In this document: positions 44,338 to 52,895 of the stretch, piece by piece
Layout: the number at the start of each line of letters is the position of its first letter
Position numbering within the stretch: position 1 is the first letter of the stretch
Notes under the pieces: generated by a model
What the model was told of the DNA's origin: nothing
Database searches by the model: none
What the model saw: the letters and a program-made list of their open reading frames with translations, nothing else
Assembly: GCA_900696465.1 (NCBI GenBank)
Contig: CAADGE010000022.1
Coordinates: 1 to 64,000, forward strand
Length of the DNA: 64,000 nt
Direction: 5' to 3'
Source of the DNA: an uncultured Planctomycetota bacterium
GTDB taxonomy: Bacteria; Planctomycetota; Phycisphaerae; UBA1845; UTPLA1
Position numbers and translations under genes: made by a program

Positions 44338-45531
44338 TCAGATGTCCGTGAGGCGCTCGGGATGGGCGACCAGCGTTTCGGCGATGGTCATGCGCTGCAT
44401 CTCGCTGGTGCCTTCGTAGATCTCGGTGATCTTGGCGTCGCGCAGGTAACGTTCGACCTCGCCCTCGCGGCAGTAGCCCATGCCGCCGAAGATCTGAATG
44501 GCCTGATTGGCGCAGAAGGTCGCCGTCTCGGCGGCGTAAACCTTGGCCATGGCGGGTATGTGCAGCGAGTGACCGGCCTGCGCCTTGATCCAGCAGCCCT
44601 TGTAGAGCAGGGCGCGGCTGGCGGCGATCCGCGTGGCCATGTCGGCGATCTTCCATTGGATCGCCTGAAAATCGGAAAGCGACTTGCCGAACTGCTTGCG
44701 CTCGATGGCGTACTTTGTCGAACGATCGAGTGCCGCTTGAGCAATGCCTAAGGCCTGCGCAGCAATGCCCAACCGGCCGCCGTCGATGGCCGTCAGCGCG
44801 ATTCGCAGCCCTTGTCCGCGCTCGCCGAGCAGATTCTCGGCCGGAACCTTGCAATTTTCGAAGATCAGTTCCGTCGTGCTGCTGCCGCGAATGCCCAGCT
44901 TGTCCTCGTGCTTGCCGACGGTCAGACCGGGCGTGTTCTTCGGGACAAGCAGACAGCTGGCGTTGCGACGATCGGTGTCTTCCGTGCGAACAAAAAGCAG
45001 CACGACGTCGGCTTCGGCGCCGTTGGTGACCCAGAGCTTCGTACCGTTGATAACCCAGTGATCGCCTTTGAGTTCGGCGCGGCATTTCATGGCGCCGGCA
45101 TCCGAGCCGCTGCCGGCCTCGGAGAGCGAGAAGCAGTTGAGCCACTCGCCGCTGGCCATCTTCGGCAGCCACTTTCGCTTCTGCTCAGTCGTTCCGAACT
45201 TGAGAATCGGGTCGATGACCAGCGAGTTCTGCACGCTGTTGATGACGCCGACGGAGGCATCGGCGTAGGACAGTTCCTCAACGACAATGGCAGAGGCCAG
45301 GGCGTCCAGCCCCGCACCGCCGAATTCCTCCGGGACGCAGATGCCCTGGTAACCCATCTCGCCGAGCTGGCGGATCACCTCCGCAGGAAACTCGCCCTTG
45401 ATGTCGCGCTCCATGGCTCCGGGTGCAACGACGCCCCGCGCGAACTCGCGGATGCTGTCGCGCAAAAGCTGATGGTCCTCATCGAGCTCGTAACCGAAAG
45501 GGATGCAATCGTGCGCTAACGATTCCGCCAT
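44338..45531 (-). CDS. Acyl-CoA dehydrogenase, 397 aa
   Basis: An FAD enzyme for the first step of beta-oxidation. Family motifs include CFSLSEAGSGSDAGAM, WVINGTKLWVTNG, GIRGSSTTELIFENCKVP and AIERKQFGKSL. The catalytic base is the Glu in EIYEGTSEMQRMT. The protein is of short-chain/butyryl-type length. It starts 10 bases after the HEPN gene stop, on the same strand, so it seems to be read with it. Confidence 0.94.
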   Translation of the reverse strand: MAESLAHDCIPFGYELDEDHQLLRDSIREFARGVVAPGAMERDIKGEFPAEVIRQLGEMGYQGICVPEEFGGAGLDALASAIVVEELSYADASVGVINSVQNSLVIDPILKFGTTEQKRKWLPKMASGEWLNCFSLSEAGSGSDAGAMKCRAELKGDHWVINGTKLWVTNGAEADVVLLFVRTEDTDRRNASCLLVPKNTPGLTVGKHEDKLGIRGSSTTELIFENCKVPAENLLGERGQGLRIALTAIDGGRLGIAAQALGIAQAALDRSTKYAIERKQFGKSLSDFQAIQWKIADMATRIAASRALLYKGCWIKAQAGHSLHIPAMAKVYAAETATFCANQAIQIFGGMGYCREGEVERYLRDAKITEIYEGTSEMQRMTIAETLVAHPERLTDI

Positions 45532-45541
45532 AATTCCTCAC

Positions 45542-45934
45542 TTACATTCCAAGTTCGTTGACGACGAAATTTAACACCTTCTCCGCGTTTTGAATGGCGC
45601 GGTCGGCATCGACTGATGACGCCTCCGGCCAATCGCCGGGATACCTTGCTTCAACCGCCCATTCAGTCAGTTCAGATAGTTCCAGATTTTCAGAGTGACT
45701 TCGGATCGACCTCGGCAGAAGATTCCACAACAGATCGAGATCGTGGCTGCGAGGATGCTCGACCTGCTCGGAAATAAGCAACGCCTTGAGCGCCTTCTCG
45801 GCGGCTTGCTGGGCAAGCCAGCATGCGTGCCGAGCGATGGCGGTTGATCCGAAAATCTCCCTTGCGCCAAGAAGGTCTTCACGGGCATATTGCAGCCAGC
45901 GGCGAGCTTCAGCTTGGTGCTCAGGAACGCTCAA
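45542..45934 (-). CDS. HEPN-domain protein, 130 aa
   Basis: The HEPN layout is clear: WLQYAREDLLGAREIF, then ARHACWLAQQAAEKALKALLI, HPRSHDLDLLWNLL and a C-terminal helix. It is paired with an MNT-type nucleotidyltransferase, whose 3' end overlaps the start of this gene. In such pairs the HEPN partner is often the toxic part (a ribonuclease), but the typical R-X4-6-H motif is not evident here (only RSHD). It could be a structural partner in a nucleotidyltransferase complex. Confidence 0.85.
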   Translation of the reverse strand: MSVPEHQAEARRWLQYAREDLLGAREIFGSTAIARHACWLAQQAAEKALKALLISEQVEHPRSHDLDLLWNLLPRSIRSHSENLELSELTEWAVEARYPGDWPEASSVDADRAIQNAEKVLNFVVNELGM

Positions 45935-46268
45935 ACACTACTCTCCCTTCACGTAGTGCGGACCACAACACCGTGCCGACCAGCTTTCCTCGTCGCGAAA
46001 CTTCGTCGGGAGTCGTTACCAGAATGTCCTTGCCGACCGGCAGGTCTTTCAGAACCTTTCTCATCTCGACTGCCGCGCGGCGTTTGTCGTCCACCGATGG
46101 AAGGACGACCAGCAAATCGATATCGCTGTCGGGCCGCGCATCCGCTCGCGCACGTGAGCCAAACAAAATCACTCGAATCGGGTTGAACAACCGGACGATC
46201 GTCTTCGTCAGGACGGAGATCAACTGTGCTTCTGTCAACGTATGCACATGGTTCGATTCATGATCCAT
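45921..46268 (-). CDS. MNT-type minimal nucleotidyltransferase, 115 aa
   Basis: The signature GSRARADARPDSDIDLLV is the GS..DxD motif of the pol-beta nucleotidyltransferase fold. In known HEPN/MNT pairs the MNT enzyme adenylylates the HEPN toxin and so neutralises it. A start at 46268 gives 115 residues; 46295 is possible. Its stop overlaps the HEPN start by 14 bases. It lies 53 bases after an acyl-CoA dehydrogenase gene and is read on the same strand. Confidence 0.88.
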   Translation of the reverse strand: MDHESNHVHTLTEAQLISVLTKTIVRLFNPIRVILFGSRARADARPDSDIDLLVVLPSVDDKRRAAVEMRKVLKDLPVGKDILVTTPDEVSRRGKLVGTVLWSALREGRVVFERS

Positions 46269-46321
46269 TTCAGATTCAATCGGGCGGTTCAACACTTATT
46301 CCTTCCCCGCCAGCTTCCTTC

Positions 46322-47479
46322 TCAGGCCGCCTCGCCCGCCGCACGCTTGACCTCCGCCCGGGCAATCAGCATGCGCTGGACTTCGCTGCTTCCCTCTCCG
46401 ATCTCGCAGAGTTTGTTATCGCGCGTCAGCCGTTCGACGCAGACGTCCTTCGTGTAGCCCGCACCGCCGAAAATCTGGATCGCGTCCCAGCCCACGCGGC
46501 TGGCCATCTCCGAGGCAAACAGCTTCGCCATCGAGCACAGCTGCTTGTCCGGCCGGCCGGCATCGTGCGTGCACGCCGCCTGTCGAACCAGCAGCCGTGC
46601 CGCCTCGACCTGCGTCTCCATGTCCGCCAGTTTGAATGCTATCGCCTGATGCTGATGCAGCGACACGCCGAAGCTCTTGCGCTCCGACGAATAGCGAACG
46701 GCCTCCTCCAGGCAACCCCGGGCCAGGCCCACCGACAGCGAACCGATCGTCACCCGGCCGCGATCCAGCACCCGAAGCGCGTCCACGTAGCCGTTGTGCA
46801 GCTCGCCGCACAGGTTTTCCGCCGGAATCTCGCAGTTTTCAAAGTTCACCGGTACCGTGTCGCTCGCCCGCATGCCCATCTTGTCCTCGGGCTCGCCGAT
46901 GATCAGGCCCGGCGTGCCCTTCTCAACGATGAAGGCGGAGATCGTCCGCGCCCCGCGCTCGGGTTTGGTCCGCGCCGTGACGATGAACACGTCTGCCCGC
47001 TTGCCGTTCGTAATCCAGAACTTGCGGCCGTTGAGCTTCCAGCCGTTTGAAGTCTTCTCGGCCCGCGTCGTCATCGCCTCAGCATCCGTGCCGCACTCCG
47101 GCTCGCTCAGGCACCAGGCCCCGATCGCCTCGGCCGAAACCAGCTTCGGAAGCCACTTCTGCTTCTGTGCGTCGTTGCCGGCGATTCGCAGATGCGTCGC
47201 GCACAGCCCGCTGTGAGCTGCCATCATCAGGGCCGTGCCCCCGCACCAGCGGGCGATTTCCTCGACGACCACTGTCATCCCGAGCAGGCCCTGGCCGGCG
47301 CCGCCGTATTCCTCGGGAATGGCCACGCCCAGGATGCCGACCTGACCCATCTCCTTGATCAACTCGGTCGGCAGCCACTTTTCGGCGTCCCATTTCCGCG
47401 CGTGCGGCGCGATCTTCTTGGCGGCAAAGTCCCGCGTCAGGTCGCGGATGGCGATCAGTTCCTCTGAAAGTGTGTAGTT
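46322..47479 (-). CDS. Acyl-CoA dehydrogenase, 385 aa
   Basis: A second beta-oxidation type flavoenzyme, distinct from its neighbour. Motifs include MNYTLSEELIAIRDLTRDF, WCLSEPECGTDAEAM, LNGRKFWITNGKRADVF, GMRASDTVPVNFENCEIP and SSERKSFGVSLHQHQAIA. The Glu in CEIGEGSSEVQRM is the likely catalytic base. The start at 47479 is preferred over the ORF start 21 codons upstream. It is the first gene of an operon-like run: this gene, MNT, HEPN, second dehydrogenase. Confidence 0.94.
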   Translation of the reverse strand, partial: NYTLSEELIAIRDLTRDFAAKKIAPHARKWDAEKWLPTELIKEMGQVGILGVAIPEEYGGAGQGLLGMTVVVEEIARWCGGTALMMAAHSGLCATHLRIAGNDAQKQKWLPKLVSAEAIGAWCLSEPECGTDAEAMTTRAEKTSNGWKLNGRKFWITNGKRADVFIVTARTKPERGARTISAFIVEKGTPGLIIGEPEDKMGMRASDTVPVNFENCEIPAENLCGELHNGYVDALRVLDRGRVTIGSLSVGLARGCLEEAVRYSSERKSFGVSLHQHQAIAFKLADMETQVEAARLLVRQAACTHDAGRPDKQLCSMAKLFASEMASRVGWDAIQIFGGAGYTKDVCVERLTRDNKLCEIGEGSSEVQRMLIARAEVKRAAGEAA

Positions 47480-47547
47480 CATCGCGAGTCTCGTTGTCTG
47501 ATTTGCCCGACGGCGGAAAACCGGGACCAATGCGTCGGACAACTGAT

Positions 47548-47576
47548 ATTATCAGGTATTCGCGATGGTGGGTCAA
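47548..47576 (-). promoter_or_regulatory. Promoter of the dehydrogenase-MNT-HEPN-dehydrogenase operon
   Basis: On the minus strand TTGACC (47576-47571) and GATAAT (47553-47548) are 17 bases apart. A 13-base palindrome CTGATA-t-TATCAG at 47543-47555 covers the -10 box. The start of the first gene is at 47479. Its palindrome is different from that of the thiolase promoter. Confidence 0.65.
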
Positions 47577-47699
47577 ACGGTTCCGGAGCGGCTGAGGCAC
47601 GCAATCGGGCCTGTGGAGTCGGCCGCTCGGGAAATGGAAACGGTGGCAATCATTTCATAAAATAGCGGAAGTTCGACCGTATTTGAGGGAGGAAAGAAC

Positions 47700-48521
47700 A
47701 TGTCCGGACGCATTACTTCACGCATTGTTTTCACTGCTTTCATGATCGGTGTGCATGTTGCTGTATCCGCCACGGCTGACGTCGTGGACGACTTCTCCGA
47801 TGGCGGTGTGGTGCTCAATACCACGCCGGGAAATCTGATCGGGTCGGAGGGACCTTCGACAGCGCTGGGCGGCTGGCGGGCGTTCTACTTCCACAATACG
47901 TACGGAACCTTTGCCACACTCACGCTGGATGAGGACGAAGGATTCTTCCGAATTGCCTCCGATGGCCTTGCTCAATCGAGCATCGGCTACGGTTGGCGAC
48001 TTTCCCCGGGTGGCTCCGGTTTGCAGGCCGGACTCAACACCGTCATGAACGCAGATTTCAGTTGCTACTCGGCGTTTCGCTTTCACATCCGCGAAAACAC
48101 CGCCGAGCGCCTGCGCCTGATCGTCTCCCTGCGAACGAGCGGCGGCGGCACCAGTTCGACGCCGCAGCTCACGGTGACGACGCCGGCCGGTCAGGACTTC
48201 ATTCTGCCGTTCTCCTCAATCTCCGTGACTTCCGGCGGCGGCGTGAACTACGCTGACGTCGATCACATGACGATCACCGTCTACAACGGTTTCGTCGGCG
48301 CCACGGTCTCCATCGGGCCGATTGAGTTGGTCCCGCTGCCGGAACTGCTCGGCGACATTAACGGTGACTGCACGGTCAACCTCCTGGATCGCGATCTGTT
48401 CGTCGGTGTTCTGCTGGGAACCAATACCGATCCGGAGCACATCAGCCGGAGCGACCTGAACGGCGACGGCGAGATTGATGCCCGGGACGTGGCAGGCATG
48501 ATCGAGGCGCTGACCGACTAA
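47700..48521 (+). CDS. Secreted protein with C-terminal dockerin-like domain, 273 aa
   Basis: A signal peptide is seen at residues 1-26 (IVFTAFMIGVHVAVSATA). The mature N-terminal 190 residues are beta-rich (VDDFSDGGVVLN, FFRIASDGLAQSSIGYGW) and resemble exported proteins of unknown role with a sandwich fold. The end has paired loops GDINGDCTVNLLDRD and DLNGDGEIDARDVAG. A GGGAGGA site precedes the start at 47700. The stop overlaps that of the convergent MBL-fold gene by 4 bases. Confidence 0.85.
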   Translation: MSGRITSRIVFTAFMIGVHVAVSATADVVDDFSDGGVVLNTTPGNLIGSEGPSTALGGWRAFYFHNTYGTFATLTLDEDEGFFRIASDGLAQSSIGYGWRLSPGGSGLQAGLNTVMNADFSCYSAFRFHIRENTAERLRLIVSLRTSGGGTSSTPQLTVTTPAGQDFILPFSSISVTSGGGVNYADVDHMTITVYNGFVGATVSIGPIELVPLPELLGDINGDCTVNLLDRDLFVGVLLGTNTDPEHISRSDLNGDGEIDARDVAGMIEALTD

Positions 48522-49408
48522 TCAACCGAGGCGCGCAGCACATGTCGGCCGCCGGAATCGGTCTCGATGCGCCACAATGCGTGCCGGGGGTCCTGACCGA
48601 GGAGCAGCTTCCAACGACCTGCTTCGGCCTCTTTGAGCAGATTCCCTTTGTTGACCATATTTTCGAATGGCAACAGATCGTAGGACATATTGAATCGCAG
48701 GCCGACGTGGGCGGAGGTGGGCATCAGATCCGCCGGCTGCACGATCGTCTCCCCCCCGCCGCAAAGCACCACGCCCTGCTGATGTCGCGTATGCCCTGCG
48801 AGCACCCGGACGCGGATGCCCGGCGCAATCTCTGCGTCGCCATCCGCCAGGGCCAGCACCCCGGCACGCTCCAGCGGTTCAAGATTCTCCCGGCGATACG
48901 TCCCGGTCATCACGGCGTGGCCGTCGATCGCATCCTGCCATTCGCCGCGCTGCACGACGTACTTCGCCCGAGGAAATGTCGGCATGAATCCGCCGCGGCC
49001 GTCCGACATCGTCGCCCCACCCGCATGGTCAAAGTGCAGGTGCGTCAGGATCACCAGGTCGATGGTCTGCCGATCGATCCCCGCGGCTTCGAGAGACGGC
49101 AGCAGCCAGTTGTGACCAAAGCTGAAGAACCCGTGTTCCTTCTCGCTGTACTTCAATCTCTCCCCACAGCCGGTCTCGATCAGAATTCGCTTTCCGGCCG
49201 TTTCGACAAACAGGCAGGTCGTCGCCAGCGGGATGCGATTCTGCGCGTCCACCTCGACCCGCTGCGACCAGATCGGCTTGGGGATAATGCCGAACATCGC
49301 ACCGCCATCGAGCCAGAGCGAGCCGCCGTCGAGGACGCGTACAGTTAGATCGCCGAGCTGGAATTTCGGCGGGCTCGCGATCGGGCCCAGTCGTGCGGCG
49401 GCTTCCAT
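48518..49408 (-). CDS. MBL-fold metallo-hydrolase, 296 aa
   Basis: A zinc hydrolase of the metallo-beta-lactamase fold. The metal motif is ILTHLHFDHAGG, with a later His in VLAGHTRHQQGV and an Asp in VQPADLMPTSAH. It resembles lactonase or similar hydrolases with the Gly-rich N-terminus LDGGSLWLDGGAMFG. Substrate unknown. The start at 49408 was chosen because the upstream extension to 49654 overlaps the promoter and start of the divergent gene. Confidence 0.88.
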   Translation of the reverse strand: MEAAARLGPIASPPKFQLGDLTVRVLDGGSLWLDGGAMFGIIPKPIWSQRVEVDAQNRIPLATTCLFVETAGKRILIETGCGERLKYSEKEHGFFSFGHNWLLPSLEAAGIDRQTIDLVILTHLHFDHAGGATMSDGRGGFMPTFPRAKYVVQRGEWQDAIDGHAVMTGTYRRENLEPLERAGVLALADGDAEIAPGIRVRVLAGHTRHQQGVVLCGGGETIVQPADLMPTSAHVGLRFNMSYDLLPFENMVNKGNLLKEAEAGRWKLLLGQDPRHALWRIETDSGGRHVLRASVD

Positions 49409-49471
49409 GCAGCGAAGTTTATTCGATGCCGTGCGCGATGACCATTTACGCTTTGGCTGCCCACCGGGTGC

Positions 49472-49499
49472 TTGCGCTGCCAACGCGAATCTGTATAAT
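49472..49499 (+). promoter_or_regulatory. Promoter of the MmgE/PrpD gene
   Basis: TTGCGC (49472-49477) and TATAAT (49494-49499) are 16 bases apart, about 80 bases before the start at 49580. Confidence 0.6.
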
Positions 49500-49579
49500 C
49501 CCCGCTTCACAAACGGATTCGGCGCGGCGCCGAATAAGCCGCCGGTCATGACGAGAGCCATCAACGAAGGAAACCCACC

Positions 49580-50947
49580 ATGCTGCTCGCTGAGAAACTC
49601 GCACGTTGGACGCACAAACTCAAGTATTCCGACCTGACAAAGGACGCCATTCACGAAACCAAACGACGCTTTATTGACTCGCTCGGCACCGCCCTCGGGG
49701 CATACCGTTCAAAGCCGGCCACGATCGCCCGGGCGACGGCCGAGACCGTTCCTTTTCCCCGAAATGGATCGGCGATTGTCGGCACGCTCTCGCGCACGAC
49801 GCCGGACCTCGCCGCCTTTGCAAACGGCGCGGCAATCCGCTACCTCGACTACAACGACACCTATCTCTCGAAGGAGCCCGCCCACCCGTCCGACAACATC
49901 GCCGCCACCCTGGCCGTCGCCCAGGCCGCGAATCGCTCCGGCCGGGACCTCATCCTCGCCACGGTCATCGCCTACGAGATTCAGTGCCGCCTTTGTGACG
50001 CCGCCTCGCTCCGCGCCCACGGCTGGGATCACGTCACCTACGGCGCCTTCAGCTCCACGCTCGGTGCCGCCAAGCTCTGGGGTCTCACGCCGGAGCAGAT
50101 GGTCCACGCGCAGGGCCTCGCCGGCGTGTGCAACATCGCCACGCGCCAGACGCGAACGGGACAGATTTCGATGTGGAAGGCGTGTGCGTTCTCCAATGCC
50201 GCGCGAAACGCCGTCTTCGCCGCCAATCTTGCCCGCCAGGGCTTCACCGGCCCGCATGAGATCTTCGAAGGCCCCAAGGGCGTCTTCAAGATGCTCACGC
50301 AGTGCCGCTTCGATGTGAAGCTCGGCAGCAAGTCCGCCGGCTACATGATCAACAAGACTTACATCAAGTACTGGCCGGCGGAGTACCACGCCCAAAGCTC
50401 GATCGACGCCGCGCTCCAGATCCGGCGTCAGTTTCTCAAGGACGGCTACTCCTGGAAGGACATCAAAAAGCTCGACATGGAGTCCTTCGAGGCGGCGGTC
50501 TCCATCATCGGCAGCGAGCCGGAAAAGTGGCGACCCACCAGCCGTGAAACAGCCGACCACAGCATGGGCTACATGACCGTGGCGGCGCTGATCGACGGCG
50601 ACGTGACACGAGATACCTTCTCCCCGAAAAAGTTCACCAGCCGAAAGTACCTCGACCTGCTCGACAACACGACCATTGTCGAAGCCGCCGATCTGAACCG
50701 CGGCTATCCCGATGGCATCCCCAACCGCCTGCGCCTTCGCATGAAGGACGGCAAAGTCTACGAGAAGACGGTCAAGTACCCCCGCGGCCATGCCGGAAAT
50801 CCAATGAGCGACCAGGAAGTGGAAACCAAGTTCCGCACCCTGGCCGACGGCGTCATCTCCCGCAAGCTTCAGGACCAGCTCCTCGGGCAGATGTGGTCGC
50901 TCGATCGGTCGAAAGACAGCCGCAAGCTCTGGAGCTTCAAGGTATAG
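49580..50947 (+). CDS. MmgE/PrpD family protein (2-methylcitrate dehydratase-like), 455 aa
   Basis: Matches the MmgE/PrpD family: LARWTHKLKYSDLTKDAIHETKRRFIDSLG at the start (quoted across two helices), FANGAAIRYLDYNDTY, HPSDNIAATLAVAQA and STLGAAKLWGLTPEQMVHAQG. Members dehydrate 2-methylcitrate in propionate degradation or act on related tricarboxylic or iminodisuccinate-like substrates. No prpB or prpC is nearby, so the substrate is open. The ATG at 49580 has an AAGGAAA site. A strong terminator follows at 51023. Confidence 0.9.
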   Translation: MLLAEKLARWTHKLKYSDLTKDAIHETKRRFIDSLGTALGAYRSKPATIARATAETVPFPRNGSAIVGTLSRTTPDLAAFANGAAIRYLDYNDTYLSKEPAHPSDNIAATLAVAQAANRSGRDLILATVIAYEIQCRLCDAASLRAHGWDHVTYGAFSSTLGAAKLWGLTPEQMVHAQGLAGVCNIATRQTRTGQISMWKACAFSNAARNAVFAANLARQGFTGPHEIFEGPKGVFKMLTQCRFDVKLGSKSAGYMINKTYIKYWPAEYHAQSSIDAALQIRRQFLKDGYSWKDIKKLDMESFEAAVSIIGSEPEKWRPTSRETADHSMGYMTVAALIDGDVTRDTFSPKKFTSRKYLDLLDNTTIVEAADLNRGYPDGIPNRLRLRMKDGKVYEKTVKYPRGHAGNPMSDQEVETKFRTLADGVISRKLQDQLLGQMWSLDRSKDSRKLWSFKV

Positions 50948-51022
50948 CCCGGGTTCACTCGCCTCGGAAAGACGACCGATCATTCGCTTGCAGGTTACGT
51001 CGCGCGCACGGCGCAATAAGAA

Positions 51023-51059
51023 AGGCCCACGGAGATCGGCTCCGTGGGCCTGAATTTTT
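51023..51059. terminator. Bidirectional-looking hairpin terminator
   Basis: A perfect 12-bp stem AGGCCCACGGAG/CTCCGTGGGCCT has a 5-base loop. A T run (gaatttttc) follows on the + strand, and the complementary side has aagaaa. It ends the PrpD-type gene transcript and probably that of the convergent small gene. Confidence 0.85.
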
Positions 51060-51099
51060 CGCAGGTTGGCTTACCGGTGTTCGATGCTGCGCCGCGGCA

Positions 51100-51453
51100 T
51101 CAGTTGCCGCCGCCACCACCGCCACCACCGCCGAGACCTCCGCCCTGCGCGTCGGTCGGCTGATTCGGAGCGTCGCCGCCCGGGAAGCCCGGCGGGATGT
51201 TCGTGTACACGTCGCCCGGCCCGCAGCCCAGCGGGATCGTGCAGGAAGGATCGGTGCGATAGTCCGGCACCTGCAGATACGGGAACAAGGCGTTGATCTG
51301 ATCCGCTGGCGTGCAGAAGGTCAGGACCGTTCCGCAGACGTTGATCGACGCCAGCGTATTGAAACAGCCGTTGTTGAAGGCCGTTCCGCCGGCGAGGATC
51401 ATGCTCAATCCGAGGATCACTTTTCGCGTCTTCTTATGTGTTCGCATCTTCAT
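51100..51453 (-). CDS. Small exported protein, 117 aa
   Basis: A signal-like N-terminus (KTRKVILGLSMILAGGTAF) is followed by FNNGCFNTLASINVCGT. Cys pairs then appear in GTVLTFCTPADQINAL and DPSCTIPLGCGPGD. The C-terminus is a Gly/Asn run. Together with the next gene it forms a pair of short secreted proteins of unknown function, which I know as a common type in planctomycetes. The start is taken at 51453, though 51447 is also possible. Confidence 0.6.
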   Translation of the reverse strand: MKMRTHKKTRKVILGLSMILAGGTAFNNGCFNTLASINVCGTVLTFCTPADQINALFPYLQVPDYRTDPSCTIPLGCGPGDVYTNIPPGFPGGDAPNQPTDAQGGGLGGGGGGGGGN

Positions 51454-51570
51454 TACCACCCATTCTGACCATGAATCGACCTGCTCCACAGGTCACCAAG
51501 TCCGATCTGCTCCACCGCTTCCGCTCGCACTGCCGCGCCGGCCTGAGCCGAGCGACCAGTCACGCAGGCA

Positions 51571-51861
51571 TCAGTTCCCATTCCCGCCGTTCTGTTCGTA
51601 GATCACCGTGACCGGGCAGAAATAAACCAGATCATCCTCAGCGAACTGAACATCGCCGGGAATACCGTTCGCATCCACAACGACAAAGTTCGGTGTGCCG
51701 CATACCCCCGGAAGCCCAGCGTCCGTCAAAATCGTACCGAACGGGATGGAAGACAGCAGTGTGTTGGCGCCACTCGACAAGCAAGTCCCAAGCTGCAGCA
51801 TGTAGGCACCCACGCTGATACAGGTAGCAATTTTCCAGAGTCGAAGTCTGCGTTTCATCAT
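51571..51861 (-). CDS. Small exported protein, 96 aa
   Basis: The protein starts MMKRRLRLWKIATCISVGAYML with a signal-like stretch, then LGTCLSSGANTLLSSIPFGTIL, VCGTPNFVVVDANG and a final Asn/Gly-rich tail. It resembles the product of the neighbouring gene in layout (signal, Gly-Cys, Thr/Leu-rich, CGT motif, N/G-rich tail), so they may be old paralogues. The start at 51861 was chosen over 51933, which lies in a Pro-rich stretch. Confidence 0.6.
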   Translation of the reverse strand: MMKRRLRLWKIATCISVGAYMLQLGTCLSSGANTLLSSIPFGTILTDAGLPGVCGTPNFVVVDANGIPGDVQFAEDDLVYFCPVTVIYEQNGGNGN

Positions 51862-52219
51862 TTCAGCTCTCTTAAGAACCCCAGGTAGGACAAACGAGGG
51901 CGGGGGGCCGGGCGGATGCGGCTTGCACCTCACCCGACGACCTACTTATGGTACACCTGCCACAGCACGGTTTCAAGTCCTCACAAACATTGTACGTGCC
52001 GACACTTCCGGGTCGCGCGACGTCAACGTCGCCGCACAGATCATCCAGTTTACCCCCCGTTGCCAGGCGGACACGCATCACCGCGGCGGTCCAACGGTCG
52101 CGTACTTTACCGGCCCACCATCGACGCAATTCGCATGGCCTGCCGGTTGCATCCGCCGCAGGCATCATCCGTCGGCTGTCGTGATAGTCCGCGATGATCG
52201 GCAACATGGGGGGCGCACA

Positions 52220-52894
52220 ATGCTCATGAAGATTCTCTGGGCGGGTTGGTTCGCGGCGGCCACGGGCTCCGCCTCCACGAAACACGACGCCTCGACAAAT
52301 TTTCGGACGCAGTCCGATCCCGCGACCGGCGTCGCGCTCGCCGTCCCGCTGACGCGACTGCCGATCGTGATGACGCGCAAGAGCTGTCCCGTCCGCGATG
52401 AGACGATCTCGATGGCGCTCTGGGAAGATGGACAGGTCACCATGAACATGACCACCAGCGGTGGGCCCGGCGATCCGATCGAAATCTGCACCGATGCGGG
52501 CCGACTGCTCGGTCGCGGATTCGACGTGGAGTACGGACGAAAATCCGGAACTGCGCTCGCCGTCTGCTTCGATGCCGGCGCACAAGCGCTGCGATGTATT
52601 ACCTTCGATGGAAATCAGGCACGGCGACGCGCTGCGCTGCCCGTTCCGGCCGGACTTCGCGTCGGTTACCTCGGTCTCAGGGCCCGCGGCGGATCAGATG
52701 AGATCGTCCTGATGCTCTCCGGCGTTACGCCTGCCGGAAAGATTCATCTGCTGACCAATACATGGGACGGCAAGTCCTGGCAGGCGTGGGAGACGATCAG
52801 CGAAGACCTCGAGAAGGATCAGACCGGCGGCGTGAAGCCGGCCGAGCCGGACGACGCGAAGCATCCGCGGAAGCCGGATGCTGCCGATCGTTGA
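52220..52894 (+). CDS. Hypothetical exported protein, 224 aa
   Basis: Not recognised. The N-terminus has a short hydrophobic stretch (LMKILWAGWFAAATGSAS) that could be a signal peptide. The middle shows DETISMALWEDGQVTMNMT and AALPVPAGLRVGYLGLRARGG; the tail is charged with Pro and Lys. The start at 52220 is preferred to a longer frame that would overlap the upstream region of the divergent small gene. Its stop lies next to that of the convergent mtnA gene. Confidence 0.55.
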   Translation: MLMKILWAGWFAAATGSASTKHDASTNFRTQSDPATGVALAVPLTRLPIVMTRKSCPVRDETISMALWEDGQVTMNMTTSGGPGDPIEICTDAGRLLGRGFDVEYGRKSGTALAVCFDAGAQALRCITFDGNQARRRAALPVPAGLRVGYLGLRARGGSDEIVLMLSGVTPAGKIHLLTNTWDGKSWQAWETISEDLEKDQTGGVKPAEPDDAKHPRKPDAADR

Positions 52895-52895
52895 T

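Noticed and set aside
51923-52219. N-terminal extension of the 224-aa exported protein
   Set aside because: The segment is low in coding character and overlaps the upstream region of the divergent small gene; a signal-like start is available at 52220.
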